Part shown: positions 55,714 to 56,000 of the stretch, piece after piece
Position numbering within the stretch: position 1 is the first letter of the stretch
Layout: each line of letters begins with the position of its first letter
Assembly (NCBI GenBank): GCA_902554995.1
Contig: CACDQT010000002.1
Span: forward strand, 1 to 56,000
Length of the DNA stretch: 56,000 nt
Source of the DNA: an uncultured Pelagibacteraceae bacterium
Lineage (GTDB): Bacteria > Pseudomonadota > Alphaproteobacteria > Pelagibacterales > Pelagibacteraceae
Direction of reading: 5' to 3'
Program-made: the position numbers and the translations under genes
The notes under the pieces: generated by a model
The model's database searches: none
What the model saw: the letters and a program-made list of their open reading frames with translations, nothing else
What the model was told of the DNA's origin: nothing

Positions 55714-56000
55714 TCATTTTAAATTAAAAGATCCAAAAGGATCTTTCTTATAAAAAGAAAAAGACTTATCAACAATTTTTTTTGCTGTAGAAACATTGGC
55801 AAACATACCCGGGCTAATAGTAATTTTGTCAAAATCTTTTTTTTTTTTCATAATATGGACCCAATTATTATAATTTAATTTAGATGAAAACTTTTTGTAA
55901 TAACTATATTTTTTTTCAAAAGTATTTTTTACAAACTTTCCATTGTAATATATTTTTCCTTTAAACAATTTGTAAAATCTATAAGGCACTCGTGCCTTTT
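55714..56000 (-). CDS. Unknown protein, C-terminal part (start outside window)
   Basis: About 95 residues are visible and the frame stays open to the right edge, so the gene begins beyond the window. The sequence is very basic and aromatic ('YRFYKLFKGKIYYNG', 'NYNNWVHIMKKKKDF') and ends 'DPFGSFNLK'. I do not recognise a family. Position at the edge of a polysaccharide island suggests a glycan-related role, which is only context. Confidence 0.5.
   Translation of the reverse strand, partial: KARVPYRFYKLFKGKIYYNGKFVKNTFEKKYSYYKKFSSKLNYNNWVHIMKKKKDFDKITISPGMFANVSTAKKIVDKSFSFYKKDPFGSFNLK

Noticed and set aside
55726-55748. AAAGATCC/GGATCTTT hairpin as a terminator
   Set aside because: It lies within the coding end of the minus-strand gene (codons for DPFGSF) and lacks a proper T-run, so chance palindrome is the simpler reading.

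Overview
The window looks like a chromosomal piece of a SAR11-type alphaproteobacterium (Pelagibacterales, 'Candidatus Pelagibacter'-like). The signs are very low G+C with long A/T homopolymers, almost no spacer DNA (the longest gaps are about 90-140 bp, and none exceeds 300 bp), many 1-17 bp gene overlaps, and alphaproteobacterial markers such as ChvG/ChvI, a DUF2093 protein, a DUF3035 (BamF-like) lipoprotein, and AmgK-MurU beside TsaE. The organism assignment is inferred from these features; no 16S rRNA gene is present. I saw no rRNA, tRNA, CRISPR array or insertion sequence. Layout: 1-46.6 kb is ordinary core genome. It runs lpxK'-lpxL, purD-rsmD, then a minus-strand six-gene operon (HAD hydrolase-ribF-ileS-lspA-DUF3035 lipoprotein-pgi) whose genes all touch or overlap. 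Next are heat-inducible groES-groEL, a candidate restriction-modification pair (divergent GIY-YIG-like ORF convergent with a D12 adenine methyltransferase), typA, a tldD-pmbA-FAD oxidoreductase operon, a very basic coiled-coil protein, cfa and a dapA-like gene. They are followed by a frameshifted family 9 glycosyltransferase, a membrane J-domain protein, oligopeptidase B, and hsp20 with a heat-shock promoter and a possible ROSE-type RNA thermometer. After these come a purine permease and a phosphoribosyltransferase, a 3-methyladenine glycosylase, a DMT exporter, msrA, a sulfurtransferase and an RND efflux pair. The core part closes with a lytic transglycosylase, gpmA, murU-amgK-tsaE, ahcY and the chvG-chvI two-component system. 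From about 46.65 kb to the right edge the window enters a surface-polysaccharide island of the kind found in SAR11 hypervariable regions. The boundary is abrupt: polA keeps only its catalytic C-terminal third, and the DNA upstream of it is the 5' part of a sugar-nucleotide epimerase gene cut just after its nucleotide-binding region. The island then holds a phytanoyl-CoA dioxygenase-like protein, a DegT/DnrJ aminotransferase, a family 2 glycosyltransferase, a NeuB-type synthase, an SpsF-type cytidylyltransferase, a DUF4910 aminopeptidase-like protein and two large proteins resembling the Leptospira O-antigen families LA_1612 and LIC12162. Together these suggest synthesis, activation, modification and transfer of a nonulosonic-acid-like sugar onto a surface glycan. 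The main points for a second look are the polA/epimerase junction, the hsp20 leader, the single-base frameshift in the family 9 glycosyltransferase, the candidate restriction-modification pair, and the composition of the sugar island.
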